DNA of 64,000 nt from Pseudomonas salomonii (GTDB lineage: Bacteria > Pseudomonadota > Gammaproteobacteria > Pseudomonadales > Pseudomonadaceae). The notes under the pieces were generated by a model. The model saw only the letters and a list, made by a program, of their open reading frames with translations, made no database searches and was not told the origin of the DNA. The number at the start of each line of letters is the position of its first letter. The first letter of the stretch is position 1. The translations under genes and the position numbers were made by a program. Positions 27,841 through 37,627 of this stretch are shown one piece after another. The stretch is taken from the NCBI RefSeq assembly GCF_900107155.1, contig NZ_FNOX01000004.1:310001-374000 (forward strand), given 5' to 3'.

Positions 27841-30105
27841 ATGAGTGACATCCTCGCAGACAGCTTAGATGGCGTAGAACGCCGATCGCTGGCTGACTTC
27901 ACCGAAAATGCCTACCTCAACTACTCCATGTACGTGATCATGGACCGTGCCTTGCCGCATATCGGCGACGGCCTGAAGCCCGTGCAGCGGCGCATTATCT
28001 ACGCCATGAGTGAGTTGGGCCTGGACGCAGATTCCAAGCACAAGAAATCGGCGCGTACCGTCGGTGACGTGCTCGGTAAGTTCCACCCCCACGGCGACTC
28101 GGCCTGCTACGAAGCCATGGTGCTGATGGCCCAGCCGTTCAGCTACCGCTACACCTTGGTGGACGGCCAGGGTAACTGGGGTGCGCCGGATGATCCCAAG
28201 TCCTTCGCCGCCATGCGGTACACCGAGGCGCGTCTGTCGCGTTACTCGGAAGTGCTGCTCAGCGAGTTGGGCCAGGGCACCGCGAACTGGGGGCCGAACT
28301 TCGACGGCACCTTGGACGAACCGCTGGTGTTGCCGGCGCGTTTGCCGAATATCCTGCTCAATGGCACCACCGGCATCGCGGTCGGCATGGCCACTGACGT
28401 GCCGCCGCACAACCTGCGCGAAGTCGCGACTGCCTGTGTGCGTCTGCTTGATGAGCCAAAAGCTACGGTCGAGCAGCTTTGCGAGCATATTCAAGGCCCG
28501 GATTACCCGACCGAAGCGGAAATCATCACGCCGCGTGCCGACCTGCTGAAGATGTACGAGACCGGCAAGGGCTCGGTGCGCATGCGCGCGGTTTACCACA
28601 TTGAAGACGGCGACATTATTGTCACCGCACTGCCGCACCAGGTATCCGGTGCCAAGGTGCTGGAGCAGATCGCCGCGCTGATGCAGGCAAAGCCGTCGAA
28701 ATTGCCGCAAGTGGCTGACTTGCGTGATGAGTCCGACCACGAAAACCCCTGCCGCATTGTGATCATCCCGACCAACAGCCGGGTCGACCACGAAGTGCTC
28801 ATGCAGCATCTGTTCGCCAGCACCGACCTTGAGTCCAGCTATCGGGTCAACGTCAACATCATCGGCCTGGACGGCAAGCCGCAGCTGAAAAACCTGCGCA
28901 ACCTGCTGGTGGAATGGCTGGAGTTCCGCGTACAGACCGTGCGCCGCCGCCTGCAATTTCGTCTCGACAAGGTTGAGCGCCGCCTGCACCTGTTGGACGG
29001 TTTGCTGATTGCTTACCTCAACCTGGATGAAGTGATCCACATCATCCGTACCGCCGAGCACCCGAAAGCCGAGCTGATCGCGCGTTTCGAGCTGAGCGAG
29101 ATCCAGGCCGACTACATCCTCGACACCCGTTTGCGTCAGTTGGCGCGGCTTGAAGAGATGAAGTTGCGTGACGAGCAAGACGCACTGCTCAAGGAGCAAG
29201 CCAAGCTGCAAGCCCTGTTGGGCAGCGAATCCAAGCTCAAGAAGCTGGTGCGCAGCGAACTGATCAAAGACGCCGAAACCTATGGCGATGACCGTCGTTC
29301 GCCGATTGTCGAGCGCGCAGAAGCGAAAGCTCTGACAGAAACCGAGTTGCTGCCTAACGAGAAAATTACCGTCGTTCTGTCGGAAAAGGGTTGGGTTCGT
29401 TCCGCCAAAGGGCATGATATTGACGCCACCGGCCTCTCGTACAAGGCCGGCGATGGTTTCAAGACCGCTGCGGCCGGGCGTTCCAACCAGTTTGCGGTGT
29501 TTATCGACTCCACCGGTCGCAGCTACTCGGTGCCGGCGCACACCTTGCCCTCGGCACGCGGGCAGGGCGAGCCGCTGACCGGGCGCCTTACGCCGCCACC
29601 GGGGGCGAATTTCGAGTGCGTGCTGCTGCCGGACGACGATTCGCTGTATGTGATCGCCTCCGACGCGGGTTACGGTTTTGTGGTCAAGGGTGAAGACCTG
29701 CAGGCCAAGAACAAGGCGGGCAAAGCGTTGTTGAGCTTGCCGAACAACGCCAAGGTGATCCTGCCGCGTACCGTGGAAGACCGCGAGAGCAATTGGCTGG
29801 CATCGGTGACCACTGAAGGGCGTTTGCTGGTGTTCAAGATCAGCGATTTGCCGCAGTTGGGTAAAGGCAAGGGCAACAAGATTATCGGGATTCCCGGGGA
29901 GCGCGTGGCCAGTCGCGAAGAGTACGTGACCGACATCGCCGTGATCCCGGAAGGTTCTACCCTGATGCTCCAGGCCGGCAAGCGCACGTTGTCTCTGCGC
30001 CCTGACGACCTTGAACACTACAAGGGTGAGCGTGGCCGACGGGGTAATAAACTGCCGCGTGGCTTCCAGCGCGTGGATGCTTTGCTGGTGGAAACGCCTG
30101 TTTAA
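27841..30105 (+). CDS. parC: DNA topoisomerase IV subunit A
   Basis: A 754-residue DNA-cleaving subunit of topoisomerase IV. The winged-helix cleavage domain includes [18 protein letters not shown] and the catalytic Tyr in [12 protein letters not shown]. The quinolone-determining positions are S87 and E91 (GDSACYE), the susceptible-type residues. The C-terminal DNA-wrapping propeller, from about residue 500, is shorter than in GyrA, as expected. The ATG at 27841 follows a short purine stretch; the upstream in-frame extension would overlap the retropepsin-like gene and is ignored. Confidence 0.97.
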   Translation: MSDILADSLDGVERRSLADFTENAYLNYSMYVIMDRALPHIGDGLKPVQRRIIYAMSELGLDADSKHKKSARTVGDVLGKFHPHGDSACYEAMVLMAQPFSYRYTLVDGQGNWGAPDDPKSFAAMRYTEARLSRYSEVLLSELGQGTANWGPNFDGTLDEPLVLPARLPNILLNGTTGIAVGMATDVPPHNLREVATACVRLLDEPKATVEQLCEHIQGPDYPTEAEIITPRADLLKMYETGKGSVRMRAVYHIEDGDIIVTALPHQVSGAKVLEQIAALMQAKPSKLPQVADLRDESDHENPCRIVIIPTNSRVDHEVLMQHLFASTDLESSYRVNVNIIGLDGKPQLKNLRNLLVEWLEFRVQTVRRRLQFRLDKVERRLHLLDGLLIAYLNLDEVIHIIRTAEHPKAELIARFELSEIQADYILDTRLRQLARLEEMKLRDEQDALLKEQAKLQALLGSESKLKKLVRSELIKDAETYGDDRRSPIVERAEAKALTETELLPNEKITVVLSEKGWVRSAKGHDIDATGLSYKAGDGFKTAAAGRSNQFAVFIDSTGRSYSVPAHTLPSARGQGEPLTGRLTPPPGANFECVLLPDDDSLYVIASDAGYGFVVKGEDLQAKNKAGKALLSLPNNAKVILPRTVEDRESNWLASVTTEGRLLVFKISDLPQLGKGKGNKIIGIPGERVASREEYVTDIAVIPEGSTLMLQAGKRTLSLRPDDLEHYKGERGRRGNKLPRGFQRVDALLVETPV

Positions 30106-30281
30106 GGCGGTTTAGAGGGCTCGATCTAGGATTTAACGCGTAGATCGACGCTTTCGCGCTGGAGTCAGGGCGCATATTCACGGATGATATGGCCTTTCCA
30201 GCGCCGGCGTGGCCGAGCGTGTTTAGGTTATTTTTAGTATTACATTGTGGTTCGCCTTGTGGCAGCCACCTGGATGGGATG

Positions 30282-30989
30282 ATGACTGCTCCACGCCTTC
30301 CTTTATTTTTGATGCTCGCTGGCCTTTTGGGGCTGGCGGGTTGCAGCACACACCAGCCGGTGTCGCTGTACCAGCTGGACAGCGGAAGTCCGGCTCAGCC
30401 TGCGCAAACCGCAGGCATGGCCGTTTTGCTTGGCCCGGTCGTCGTTGCTGATTACCTGCAACGCGAAACCCTGCTTCAACGTCAGAGCGACGGCAGCCTG
30501 CAAGGTTCAACCGATGGTCGTTGGGCGGGTAGTTTGTCGTCCGATATCAACCAGCTGATGTTACGTCAGGTGGCTGGCCATCTCGACAGCCAGCGTGTGG
30601 TGCTCGCACCTGGGCCGGCGGGTTTTACCCCGGATGTGCAGGTATTGCTGACCATCACGCGGCTCGATTCGGGTACTTCGCAACCGGCAATTCTTGACGC
30701 CCAATGGCGCCTGATCGACCGCCGTGGCCAGGTGCGCGATAACCGCATCGTGCACCTGCAGGAAGAACATACCGGCACCACCGCGTCCCAGGTCCAGGCC
30801 CAGGGCGTGTTGTTGCAGCATCTGGCGCAACAGTTGTCGGTGGCGCTCAAGCCATTGGCCAACCAGCCGCCAGTGGCCGAGGCGCCGCGCAAGCAAGCGC
30901 CGGCCCAGGCCAAACCGTCAGCTCCGCAGAAGCCTAAGATGCCGATGGCCACGCCGATTCGCACGGATATGGAAGTGTTCAGGTTTTGA
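30282..30989 (+). CDS. ABC-type transport auxiliary lipoprotein (PqiC-like)
   Basis: A 235-residue outer-membrane-type lipoprotein. The signal peptide ends with GLLGLAGC, placing the lipidated Cys at residue 21. The body matches the ABC_trans_aux/PqiC domain: VSLYQLDSG, VLLGPVVVADYLQRETLLQR and RWAGSLSSDINQLMLRQVAGHL. PqiC-type lipoproteins act with MCE proteins in phospholipid transport between the membranes; no MCE or ABC partner lies in this window, so it is an orphan here. The C-terminal 50 residues are Pro/Ala/Lys rich. The ATG pair at 30279/30282 leaves the exact start uncertain by one codon. A strong terminator follows. Confidence 0.85.
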   Translation: MTAPRLPLFLMLAGLLGLAGCSTHQPVSLYQLDSGSPAQPAQTAGMAVLLGPVVVADYLQRETLLQRQSDGSLQGSTDGRWAGSLSSDINQLMLRQVAGHLDSQRVVLAPGPAGFTPDVQVLLTITRLDSGTSQPAILDAQWRLIDRRGQVRDNRIVHLQEEHTGTTASQVQAQGVLLQHLAQQLSVALKPLANQPPVAEAPRKQAPAQAKPSAPQKPKMPMATPIRTDMEVFRF

Positions 30990-31007
30990 TCTGAATCGCG
31001 CCCAAAC

Positions 31008-31037
31008 AAAAGGCCCGCTTACTCAGCGGGCCTTTTT
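31008..31037 (+). terminator. Intrinsic terminator after the PqiC-like gene
   Basis: AGGCCCGCT, a 5-base loop and AGCGGGCCT, flanked by an A-run before and a T-run after, 19 bases past the stop. It could also work in reverse for the convergent gene. A REP-like element follows immediately. Confidence 0.93.
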
Positions 31038-31038
31038 G

Positions 31039-31151
31039 GATCGTTCCCACGCTCCGCGTGGGAATGCCTCTTGGGACGCTCCGCGTCCCGCTGCGCAGCA
31101 GCGACGCAGAGCGTCACGGAATGCATTCCCACGCGGAGCGTGGGAACGATC
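31039..31151. repeat. REP-like palindrome, GATCGTTCCCACGCTCCGCG class
   Basis: Outer inverted arms GATCGTTCCCACGCTCCGCG with an inner GGGACGCTCCGCGTCCC hairpin and a degenerate partner, between convergent genes. Same class as 19268 and 34053. Confidence 0.9.
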
Positions 31152-31156
31152 AGCCA

Positions 31157-32689
31157 TCAGGGCTTGTTACGGGTCTCGTGCATCCGCGCCAACTGCCGTT
31201 CGAGCATCGACGGGTACGGCTCCATCAGCCGCTCCACACAGCTCGCGCCTTCAGGGCTGGCAATCGGACGGATACGTGCGCGCTGGCGGATCAACGCATC
31301 TTCACTGATCTTGCGCTCCACCAGCAGCAGGTTGCGGCTGTGTTGGGACAAGGCCAGCGCATCCTGGGCAATCTCGGTAAGCAGCAGGTCGATCTGGCTC
31401 ATGCCGAACAGATCGTCACCGACGGTCAGGCCAAGTTGCAGCTGCAAAGTAATGCCGCTGTCGGCCACTTCAATTTGCAAGGCATGGCCGAGGGCGCGCA
31501 GCAGCTCGCCGCAGCAAATCGCGTTGGTCAGGTAGTCTTCGCCGCTGTCTTCACTGTGGAACAGCATCAACGTGCTGCCATCGTTCAGGGTGTGCAGCTT
31601 GCTTTGGTAAAGCGAGGCGGCCTGGTCGAGGCAGTCGCGGTAGCGCTCCAGCAATTCGGTGAGGCGGGCGCGGGGCAGGCGACGCAGTTGGTCCTGCGAG
31701 CCCAGTTGCACAGCCAGTACGGCGCTGTGCTGCGGCTCGGTATTTTTCACCGGCGCAGGTTGCGGGGCGACAACGGGTGCGGCGGCCGAGGTGTCGCGCA
31801 GGTCGGCGAACGGGTCTTCATCGTCCAGTTCGTCTTCTTCGGCCTTGATCACCTGGCGTGGCGCAGGCTTGAGGGCGGCCACCGGCGCGCTTTCGTCAAA
31901 GCCTGGGTCACGCAGGTTGCGCACTTCAAACTCGGGCTCGTCGTCATAGTCGGTGTCGTCGTACTCAGGCTCGGGTTCAACCTCAGGCACCACCGGCTCG
32001 GGAGCAAAGCTGGCGTGAAGCTGGCGGGCGAGGTCGCCGATTTCATCCTGGCGGTCGGTGGCCGGGGTGTGTTCGTCGATATCGCGCAGCCAGATGCGCA
32101 GTTGCATCAGTGGCGTGGAGATATGCCGACCCAGGCGCAAGCTCAGGGCCAGGGCCAGGGCCAGCAGGATCGCGCTGAGGATGCCCATGCTTTGCAGGCT
32201 GATGGTCATAGGCTGCTGGAATTGCTGCATGTCGAGGCTGATGCGCAGTTGCCCCGCCTTCACATCCTGAAACGTAATATTGCTCGAATACAGACCTTCG
32301 GCCTCCCCCAACAGGCCGTTTTTCGGGCGCTGCCCGGCTTCGGCCATGATCCGGTTGTCCACGCTGTAGATGGCGGCATGCGCCACCAGCGGGTTCTTGG
32401 TCAGGTTATTGAGCAGCACGTTGAGGCTGAGGATGTCGTTGGACACCAGCAACTCAGTCGCCGAGGTGGCGGTCTGGGTCGTCAGGCTCTCGCCCAGGGC
32501 GTCGGCTTGCTCGTGCATGGCCTGCTTGAACTGCAAACCCATCACGCAGGCGTAGATCACCAAGGCCAGAGCGACCAGGATCACGTTATGGCTGGCGATG
32601 CGTAATGCGATCGGTACACGGCGGTGGCGCAGTGCCCGGAAGATCAGCAGGAAGAAGTTATCGGTTTTTACTGGCGTGGGCCGGTTCAC
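31157..32689 (-). CDS. AhpA/YtjB (Smp)-like membrane protein with C-terminal cyclase-like domain
   Basis: A 510-residue inner-membrane protein. One helix near residues 26-47 (IALRIASHNVILVALALVIYA), a periplasmic part of about 120 residues and a second helix near 160-185 precede a HAMP-like linker (PLMQLRIWLRDIDEH). Residues about 230-320 are a low-complexity acidic segment rich in E, D and P. The final 160 residues (AVLAVQLG..., LHTLNDGSTLMLFHSED) look like a degenerate class III nucleotide-cyclase fold without the paired metal Asp residues. It is divergent from serB, as smp/ytjB is in E. coli, which supports the family. GTG at 32689 (MNRPTPVKTDNF) is preferred over a longer start. The role is not established. 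Confidence 0.75.
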   Translation of the reverse strand: MNRPTPVKTDNFFLLIFRALRHRRVPIALRIASHNVILVALALVIYACVMGLQFKQAMHEQADALGESLTTQTATSATELLVSNDILSLNVLLNNLTKNPLVAHAAIYSVDNRIMAEAGQRPKNGLLGEAEGLYSSNITFQDVKAGQLRISLDMQQFQQPMTISLQSMGILSAILLALALALSLRLGRHISTPLMQLRIWLRDIDEHTPATDRQDEIGDLARQLHASFAPEPVVPEVEPEPEYDDTDYDDEPEFEVRNLRDPGFDESAPVAALKPAPRQVIKAEEDELDDEDPFADLRDTSAAAPVVAPQPAPVKNTEPQHSAVLAVQLGSQDQLRRLPRARLTELLERYRDCLDQAASLYQSKLHTLNDGSTLMLFHSEDSGEDYLTNAICCGELLRALGHALQIEVADSGITLQLQLGLTVGDDLFGMSQIDLLLTEIAQDALALSQHSRNLLLVERKISEDALIRQRARIRPIASPEGASCVERLMEPYPSMLERQLARMHETRNKP

Positions 32690-32822
32690 TTGCGCTCGGC
32701 TCTTGGTCCGTGAAGTTGACGCGCAGTATAGCGACAGGCCTAGAACCGGCAAAGCGCTCGCTGTGCCCGATGGTCACTGAAAGTGGGTAGAATGCGGTTT
32801 TTTTCCAGCCTGGGGGTGCGCT

Positions 32823-34037
32823 TTGCGCGAAATTGTCCTGATAAACATCACCGGCGAAGACCGCCCGGGTCTCACCGCAGCCATTACCGGTGTTCTGGCC
32901 CAGGGTGGTGTGAACATTCTCGACATCGGCCAAGCGGTGATCCACGACACGTTGTCGTTCGGCATCCTGGTGGAAATCCCCAGCACCGAGCAGGCCTCGT
33001 CGGTGCTCAAAGACATCCTGTTTACGGCCTATAAGCTTGATCAGCAGGTGCGTTTCACCCCGGTTTCCGAAGCCGATTACCAGCATTGGGTCGAAGGCCA
33101 GGGCAAAAAGCGCCACATCGTGACGCTGCTGACTCGCAAAGTAACCGCCGAACAATTGCAGCGGGTCAGCTCGATCACCGCTCAATATGGATTGAATATC
33201 GACCACATCGACCGTCTGTCGGGTCGTATGCCATTGGACACACCGGCGGACAAAGGCAAGGGCTGCATCGAGTTCTCCGTACGCGGCGAGCCGGCCGACC
33301 CGCAAGCCCTGCGCGCCGAATTCCTCAGCGTGGCCCAGGAACTGAACGTCGACATCGCCTTCCAGGAAGATTCGCTGTTCCGCCGTAACCGCCGCCTGGC
33401 GGTGTTCGATATGGACTCCACACTGATCGAAGCCGAAGTCATCGACGAGTTGGCCAAGGCCGCGGGTGTGGGTGAGCAAGTGTCCGCAATCACCGAGCGC
33501 GCCATGGCCGGTGAGCTGGACTTTCGCGCCAGCTTCAAGGAGCGCCTGGCGCTGCTCAAGGGCTTGGACGTAAGCGTGCTGGATTCGATCGGCGCGTCGC
33601 TGCGCCTGACCGAAGGCGCCGAAACCTTGTTTGCCGAACTCAAGCGCCTGGGCTACAAAACCGCCATCCTGTCCGGTGGCTTCACCTACTTCGCCAAGCA
33701 ATTGCAGGCCAAGCTGGGCATCGACTACGTGTTTGCCAACGAGCTGGAAGTGGTGGATGGCAAGGTGACCGGCGTGGCGGTCGAGCCGATTGTCGACGCA
33801 CAGCGCAAGGCGGACCTGCTGAAGGAATTGGCCCACAAGGAGGGTTTGCGCCTGGAGCAGACCATCGCGGTCGGCGATGGCGCCAATGACTTGCCGATGC
33901 TGGCGATTGCCGGGTTGGGCGTGGCGTTCCGTGCCAAGCCGTTGGTCAAGCAATCGGCCAAGCAGGCGATTTCGACGCTGGGGCTGGATGGTGTGCTGTA
34001 TCTGTTGGGCTTTCGCGATCGCGACGGACAGCTGTAA
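32823..34037 (+). CDS. serB: Phosphoserine phosphatase
   Basis: A 404-residue enzyme performing the last step of serine synthesis. The N-terminal region holds ACT-type sequence (INITGEDRPGLTAAITGVL) and a second ACT-like repeat to about residue 180, making it longer than E. coli SerB, as is usual in Pseudomonas. The HAD domain has the DxDxT motif in VFDMDSTLIEAE, SGGFTYFA for motif II, and VGDGANDLPML for motif IV. The start is TTG at 32823 (MREIVLIN), the usual beginning of the ACT strand. A REP-like element follows the stop and psd converges. Confidence 0.96.
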   Translation: MREIVLINITGEDRPGLTAAITGVLAQGGVNILDIGQAVIHDTLSFGILVEIPSTEQASSVLKDILFTAYKLDQQVRFTPVSEADYQHWVEGQGKKRHIVTLLTRKVTAEQLQRVSSITAQYGLNIDHIDRLSGRMPLDTPADKGKGCIEFSVRGEPADPQALRAEFLSVAQELNVDIAFQEDSLFRRNRRLAVFDMDSTLIEAEVIDELAKAAGVGEQVSAITERAMAGELDFRASFKERLALLKGLDVSVLDSIGASLRLTEGAETLFAELKRLGYKTAILSGGFTYFAKQLQAKLGIDYVFANELEVVDGKVTGVAVEPIVDAQRKADLLKELAHKEGLRLEQTIAVGDGANDLPMLAIAGLGVAFRAKPLVKQSAKQAISTLGLDGVLYLLGFRDRDGQL

Positions 34038-34052
34038 GCGGTTGGCACTGTT

Positions 34053-34166
34053 GATCGTTCCCAAGCTCCGCGTGGGAATGCCGCCCCTGACGCTCCGCGT
34101 CAGCTTCAAGGGCGTGACGCAGAGCGTCACAGGAGGGCGCTCCCACGCAGAGCGTGGGAGCGATCA
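34053..34166. repeat. REP-like palindrome, GATCGTTCCCAAGCTCCGCG class
   Basis: Third copy of the GATCGTTCCC class, between the convergent serB and psd stops. The left arm has a C-to-A change in the core (CCCAAGC) and the right arm reads GTGGGAGCGATC, so the outer stem has mismatches while the inner TGACGCTC/GAGCGTCA hairpins are kept. Confidence 0.9.
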
Positions 34167-34168
34167 GG

Positions 34169-35029
34169 TCAGGCTTTAGGCGCGGCGATACCCTGGCCCA
34201 TCTGCACCGGCGTACCTGCCACCAGCTCTTCTGCCCACTTCACCTGGTCCGGCCCGAACAGCACGATGGCGGTCGAACCCAGTTTGAAACGGCCCAGCTC
34301 AGCGCCTTTCTCCAAGTGAATCGGAGCGCGTGCGGCTTCGTCGTAGCGGAAGGTTTTCAGCTCACGCTTCGGCGGCGTCACCAGCCCGGCCCACACCGTC
34401 TCAATCGACGCCACAATCATCGCGCCCACCAACACCACAGCCATCGGGCCGCGTTCGGTGTCGAACAGGCAGACAACACGCTCGTTGCGCGCAAACAGTT
34501 CCGGCACGTTTTCGGCGGTGGTCTGGTTGACCGAGAAAATCCGGCCCGGCACGTAGACCATCTCGCGCAGCGTACCGGCCAAAGGCATGTGTACGCGGTG
34601 GTAGTCCTTCGGTGACAGGTAGATGGTGGCGAAATCACCGCCCATGAACGGTGCAGCCAGCGCCGCATCGCCCCCCACCAACTCCAGCACGCTGTAGCTG
34701 TGGCCCTTGGCCTGGAACACCCTGCCATGTTCGATCGGGCCAAGCTGGCTGACTGCGCCGTCGGCCGGGCTCAGCACCGCGCCTGGGGTTTCATCCAGCG
34801 GGCGGGCGCCGTCTTTCAGGGCGCGGGTGAAGAAAGCGTTGAAGTGCTCGTAGGCGGTGAGGTCTTCGACCAGCGCCTGGGACATGTCCACTTGGTAGCG
34901 CTTGGCGAACCACGCCGTGAAGGCATTCTTGAACCAGCGCACGCGGCACTCGGCAATGCAGCCGGCCAGGCGCGACAGCAAGTGGTGCGGCAGCAAGTAC
35001 TGACTGAGGATAAACAACTGCTTTTTCAT
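34169..35029 (-). CDS. psd: Phosphatidylserine decarboxylase
   Basis: A 286-residue proenzyme that makes phosphatidylethanolamine at the inner membrane. The self-cleavage site LGST is present, with cleavage between G251 and S252 giving the pyruvoyl-Ser of the small subunit. HMPLAGTL and the catalytic-triad-like DG near [12 protein letters not shown] (Asp) and DYHRVH (His) are conserved. It lies 15 bases downstream of rhdA on the same strand, so both are probably transcribed together from upstream of rhdA. Confidence 0.96.
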   Translation of the reverse strand: MKKQLFILSQYLLPHHLLSRLAGCIAECRVRWFKNAFTAWFAKRYQVDMSQALVEDLTAYEHFNAFFTRALKDGARPLDETPGAVLSPADGAVSQLGPIEHGRVFQAKGHSYSVLELVGGDAALAAPFMGGDFATIYLSPKDYHRVHMPLAGTLREMVYVPGRIFSVNQTTAENVPELFARNERVVCLFDTERGPMAVVLVGAMIVASIETVWAGLVTPPKRELKTFRYDEAARAPIHLEKGAELGRFKLGSTAIVLFGPDQVKWAEELVAGTPVQMGQGIAAPKA

Positions 35030-35044
35030 AACTGTCCTTAAACC

Positions 35045-35860
35045 TTAAATCTCGACGGGGGTGTCGGGGTGGTTGCCCCATTCGCCCCAGGAACCGGCAT
35101 AACCTTTGACTCGCGGATAACCGAGCGCCTTGGCCACCAGGTAGGTGAAGCCAGAGCGGTGGTGAGTCTGGCAGTGGGTGATGATTTCTTTGTCGCGGGT
35201 CAGCCCGAGGTCTTCGAGGATCTGCGGCATGTCGCGGCGGATGCGCAAGTTGCGCGCCTTGTCCATGCCGGCAGTCCATTCGAAGTTGACGGCGCCGGGG
35301 ATGTGACCGCCCTTGGCAGCGAGCACTTTCTCGCCGGAATATTCCAGCGGGCCGCGCGCGTCCCAGATGCCCAGGTCGGCTGCGCCAAGACGGCTTTGCA
35401 GGTATTCGCGGGTGGCGGTGGGGCCGTCGTGCAGCGTGAGGCTGACCGGGCCGCCAACCGGGGCAGGCACTTCGGTGCTCACCGGGTGTTTTTCGTCCAG
35501 CCAGGCCAGCAGGCCGCCATCCAGGTAGTGGTACTTCTGGTGGCCGATCACGTCGAGCAACCAGATAAACCGCCCGGCCCAGCCGCCGCCTTCGTCGTCA
35601 TAGACGACGTAAGTGGCGTCCGGGGCGTGGCCCAATTCGCCGAACAGCTTTTCCAGGTCGGCCTTGTGCGGCAGCAAGCCGGGTGCAGGCGGCTGGCCCA
35701 GTTGGGTGCGCTTGGGGTCAACGAAATGCGCGCCGGGGATATGCCCTTCGGCGTAGCGGGCGGCACTGGTGAGGTCCACCAGAATCAAGTGATCGGCATC
35801 CAGGCGACCAAGCAGGTCGCTGGACTCGATCACCAGCGGCAAGCCAGAGAAGTCAGGCAT
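35045..35860 (-). CDS. rhdA: Thiosulfate sulfurtransferase (rhodanese)
   Basis: A 271-residue tandem-domain rhodanese transferring sulfane sulfur to cyanide or thiols. The active-site loop is CQTHHR with the catalytic Cys at residue 230, the same unusual loop and number as known for Azotobacter vinelandii RhdA. The C-terminal GYAGSWGEWGNHPDTPVE is also typical. The ATG at 35860 has GGAGA 7 bases upstream; the longer reading adds 18 unlikely residues. In cyanogenic pseudomonads rhodanese helps detoxify cyanide; whether this strain makes cyanide cannot be told here. psd follows by 15 bases. Confidence 0.95.
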   Translation of the reverse strand: MPDFSGLPLVIESSDLLGRLDADHLILVDLTSAARYAEGHIPGAHFVDPKRTQLGQPPAPGLLPHKADLEKLFGELGHAPDATYVVYDDEGGGWAGRFIWLLDVIGHQKYHYLDGGLLAWLDEKHPVSTEVPAPVGGPVSLTLHDGPTATREYLQSRLGAADLGIWDARGPLEYSGEKVLAAKGGHIPGAVNFEWTAGMDKARNLRIRRDMPQILEDLGLTRDKEIITHCQTHHRSGFTYLVAKALGYPRVKGYAGSWGEWGNHPDTPVEI

Positions 35861-35917
35861 GTGAGGTCTCCTGGGCACAAATGTTGGCGATAAAAGAGCG
35901 CGATTGTAGCGCAAGCT

Positions 35918-37453
35918 TCAGGCGCTGCGGTTGGTAAAGCTGTGCAGCGCTTTCTCGATGCATTGAGCGGTTTTGCCGAAAGCCTGCACGGTGGTTTCCG
36001 AGAACGGCCCGCCGCCCTGGTCGGCAACCATCAGCATCACCACGCGGCCATTGCAGCTCAGAGAGCGTAGCAACAGGTGTTCACCGGTAAACCAGCGGCG
36101 CAGGATCGGCGGCAGCAACGCGGAAAATTGCGCGTGATTGTCTGGCGTGAGGCGCACCTGGGCGGACTTTTCCAGCAGGCGCTGTAGCAGCGTGCTGTTG
36201 ACGACGTCCAGGCTCAGGTTGGCAGCGTCCTTGGGCAAGCCATCGGCCTGATGCACACGCAAGGTACTCAAGGCGCGGTCGGCCATAAACAGTAAAACCC
36301 GCTGCATGCCACTGGCCACCAAGGCTTCCCTGGCGCAGGTGGTCAAGTGCATGGCGTTGGCAAAGCGGCTCGGCTCGACCAGCAACTCGGTGCAGCGCCT
36401 GCGCCATACGGCCAACGCCTCGGCAGTGGGCGGCGGCGCGGGCAGCAGGCCGCGATGGACCTTCTGCACATGCCACGGCCAGATCAGTGACAGCGCCGGG
36501 TGCCACAGGTCCGGCATCAAGGTGGTGCGCGCGCTGGTCACCGCTTGTTGGTGAGCCTGCTGCTGCACGTCACACAGCGGCGCTTGCAGGTACAGCGCGG
36601 TGAGGTATTGCCAGCGCTCGGTGTGCGGGCAGGTCCAGGATTCCTGGGCCGACATCGCCAGGCCGTTGGCCAGCAGCACGGTATTGGCGGGCTGGTTCAG
36701 CCAGCGCCGAAGGTTGGGTTCGGCATCGAGCAATTGCTGCTGGCGCAGTGCGTCGTCTTCGCGGGCGATGTGCAGCGCCTTGACCAGCAAGCGCTGTTCG
36801 GTCAGCAGCAGGTTGTAGCCCTGGGACACCCAGATCGGCAGGTGCCAGGCTTCGGTCAAGCCCAGGCACAGGTCGAGCAGGCGTACACCGAACAGTTCCT
36901 GCTCGACTTTGCGCGCCGATTGGCCTTTGTGGATGACCCGTAGTTCCCATTCTTCCAGAAGCTTGGGGTAGGCCACGGCCAGCGGCCACAGTGGCGACAG
37001 AAACAGCAGGCTGCCCCAATGGATGTCTTGCCACAGCCGCGCCAGGCGGCTGGCGAACAAACCGCTGGCTTGCTGGGAGGCGTGCTGGCTGACCAGCAGC
37101 AATTGGCGCAAGGCCACCGGGATGTCTTTTTCCGGCACTGAGGGCAGACGCGTGAGCAATTCTTCGGCGCGTTTGAGGCCCAGGCGATTCAGCGCCACTT
37201 CGAGGTTTTCTGCCGGGCCCGACAAACTGCCGTGCGCCTGGCTGTTGGCCTCGCGCATCACACTGAGCACCAGCGCCGGGCTGTTTTGCATCAGCTCGGC
37301 AATATCTCGCAAAGAACTACGGCTGTCGCGGATGGCCTTGCACACGCGTTCGTGACTAGCCTGAGGAACAGGCAGCAGCACATCGTCCAGGCGCTTGATC
37401 CAAGCGGCGAGGGTGGTGGGTTTTGTATTTGGAACTGTCGTTTCGTTTGCCAT
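35918..37453 (-). CDS. HDOD domain-containing protein
   Basis: A 511-residue cytoplasmic protein. The N-terminal 250 residues match the HDOD signalling domain (RDIAELMQNSPALVLSVMREAN and the helical bundle after it), an HD-related fold without the catalytic HD residues. The second half has no clear motif by eye; a GAF-like C-terminal part (RVVMLMVADQGGGPFSETTVQAFG) is possible. It is divergent from motAB, separated by the FliA promoter region. HDOD proteins often act in c-di-GMP, motility or stress signalling, so a link with motility is plausible but inferred. The ATG at 37453 (MANETTVPNTK) is chosen over a start 11 codons upstream. Confidence 0.82.
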   Translation of the reverse strand: MANETTVPNTKPTTLAAWIKRLDDVLLPVPQASHERVCKAIRDSRSSLRDIAELMQNSPALVLSVMREANSQAHGSLSGPAENLEVALNRLGLKRAEELLTRLPSVPEKDIPVALRQLLLVSQHASQQASGLFASRLARLWQDIHWGSLLFLSPLWPLAVAYPKLLEEWELRVIHKGQSARKVEQELFGVRLLDLCLGLTEAWHLPIWVSQGYNLLLTEQRLLVKALHIAREDDALRQQQLLDAEPNLRRWLNQPANTVLLANGLAMSAQESWTCPHTERWQYLTALYLQAPLCDVQQQAHQQAVTSARTTLMPDLWHPALSLIWPWHVQKVHRGLLPAPPPTAEALAVWRRRCTELLVEPSRFANAMHLTTCAREALVASGMQRVLLFMADRALSTLRVHQADGLPKDAANLSLDVVNSTLLQRLLEKSAQVRLTPDNHAQFSALLPPILRRWFTGEHLLLRSLSCNGRVVMLMVADQGGGPFSETTVQAFGKTAQCIEKALHSFTNRSA

Positions 37454-37525
37454 GATTGGGGCGCGATCATCACTTGCGTTCAACACGCCCGGAACGGGCC
37501 GAATTGGTTTTTCGCCTTAACGGGC

Positions 37526-37552
37526 TATAGTCTGGCGCAGTTTTGCCGATAA
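37526..37552 (+). promoter_or_regulatory. FliA (sigma-28) promoter of motAB
   Basis: TATAGTCT, exactly 11 bases, then GCCGATAA. The -10 is identical to the flagellar sigma-28 consensus and the -35 matches TAAAGTTT at 6 of 8 positions with the consensus spacer. It lies about 68 bases before the motA start, giving a leader of about 60 bases. This places the stator genes in the late flagellar class. Confidence 0.88.
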
Positions 37553-37582
37553 GTAGTACAAGAGTTTTCTGCAGCACCCACT

Positions 37583-37627
37583 ATGTCCATGAACCCGACG
37601 GCGCAAGTACCAATCTCCTATGGCTAA
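37583..37627 (+). CDS. Possible 14-codon leader ORF overlapping the motA start
   Basis: An ATG at 37583 opens a 14-residue reading frame (MSMNPTAQVPISYG) that ends with TAA at 37625-37627, just past the motA ATG at 37620. It lies entirely downstream of the FliA promoter. It has no clear ribosome site of its own, so it may be chance; its value is the overlap with an SD-less motA start (see findings). Confidence 0.25.
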   Translation: MSMNPTAQVPISYG

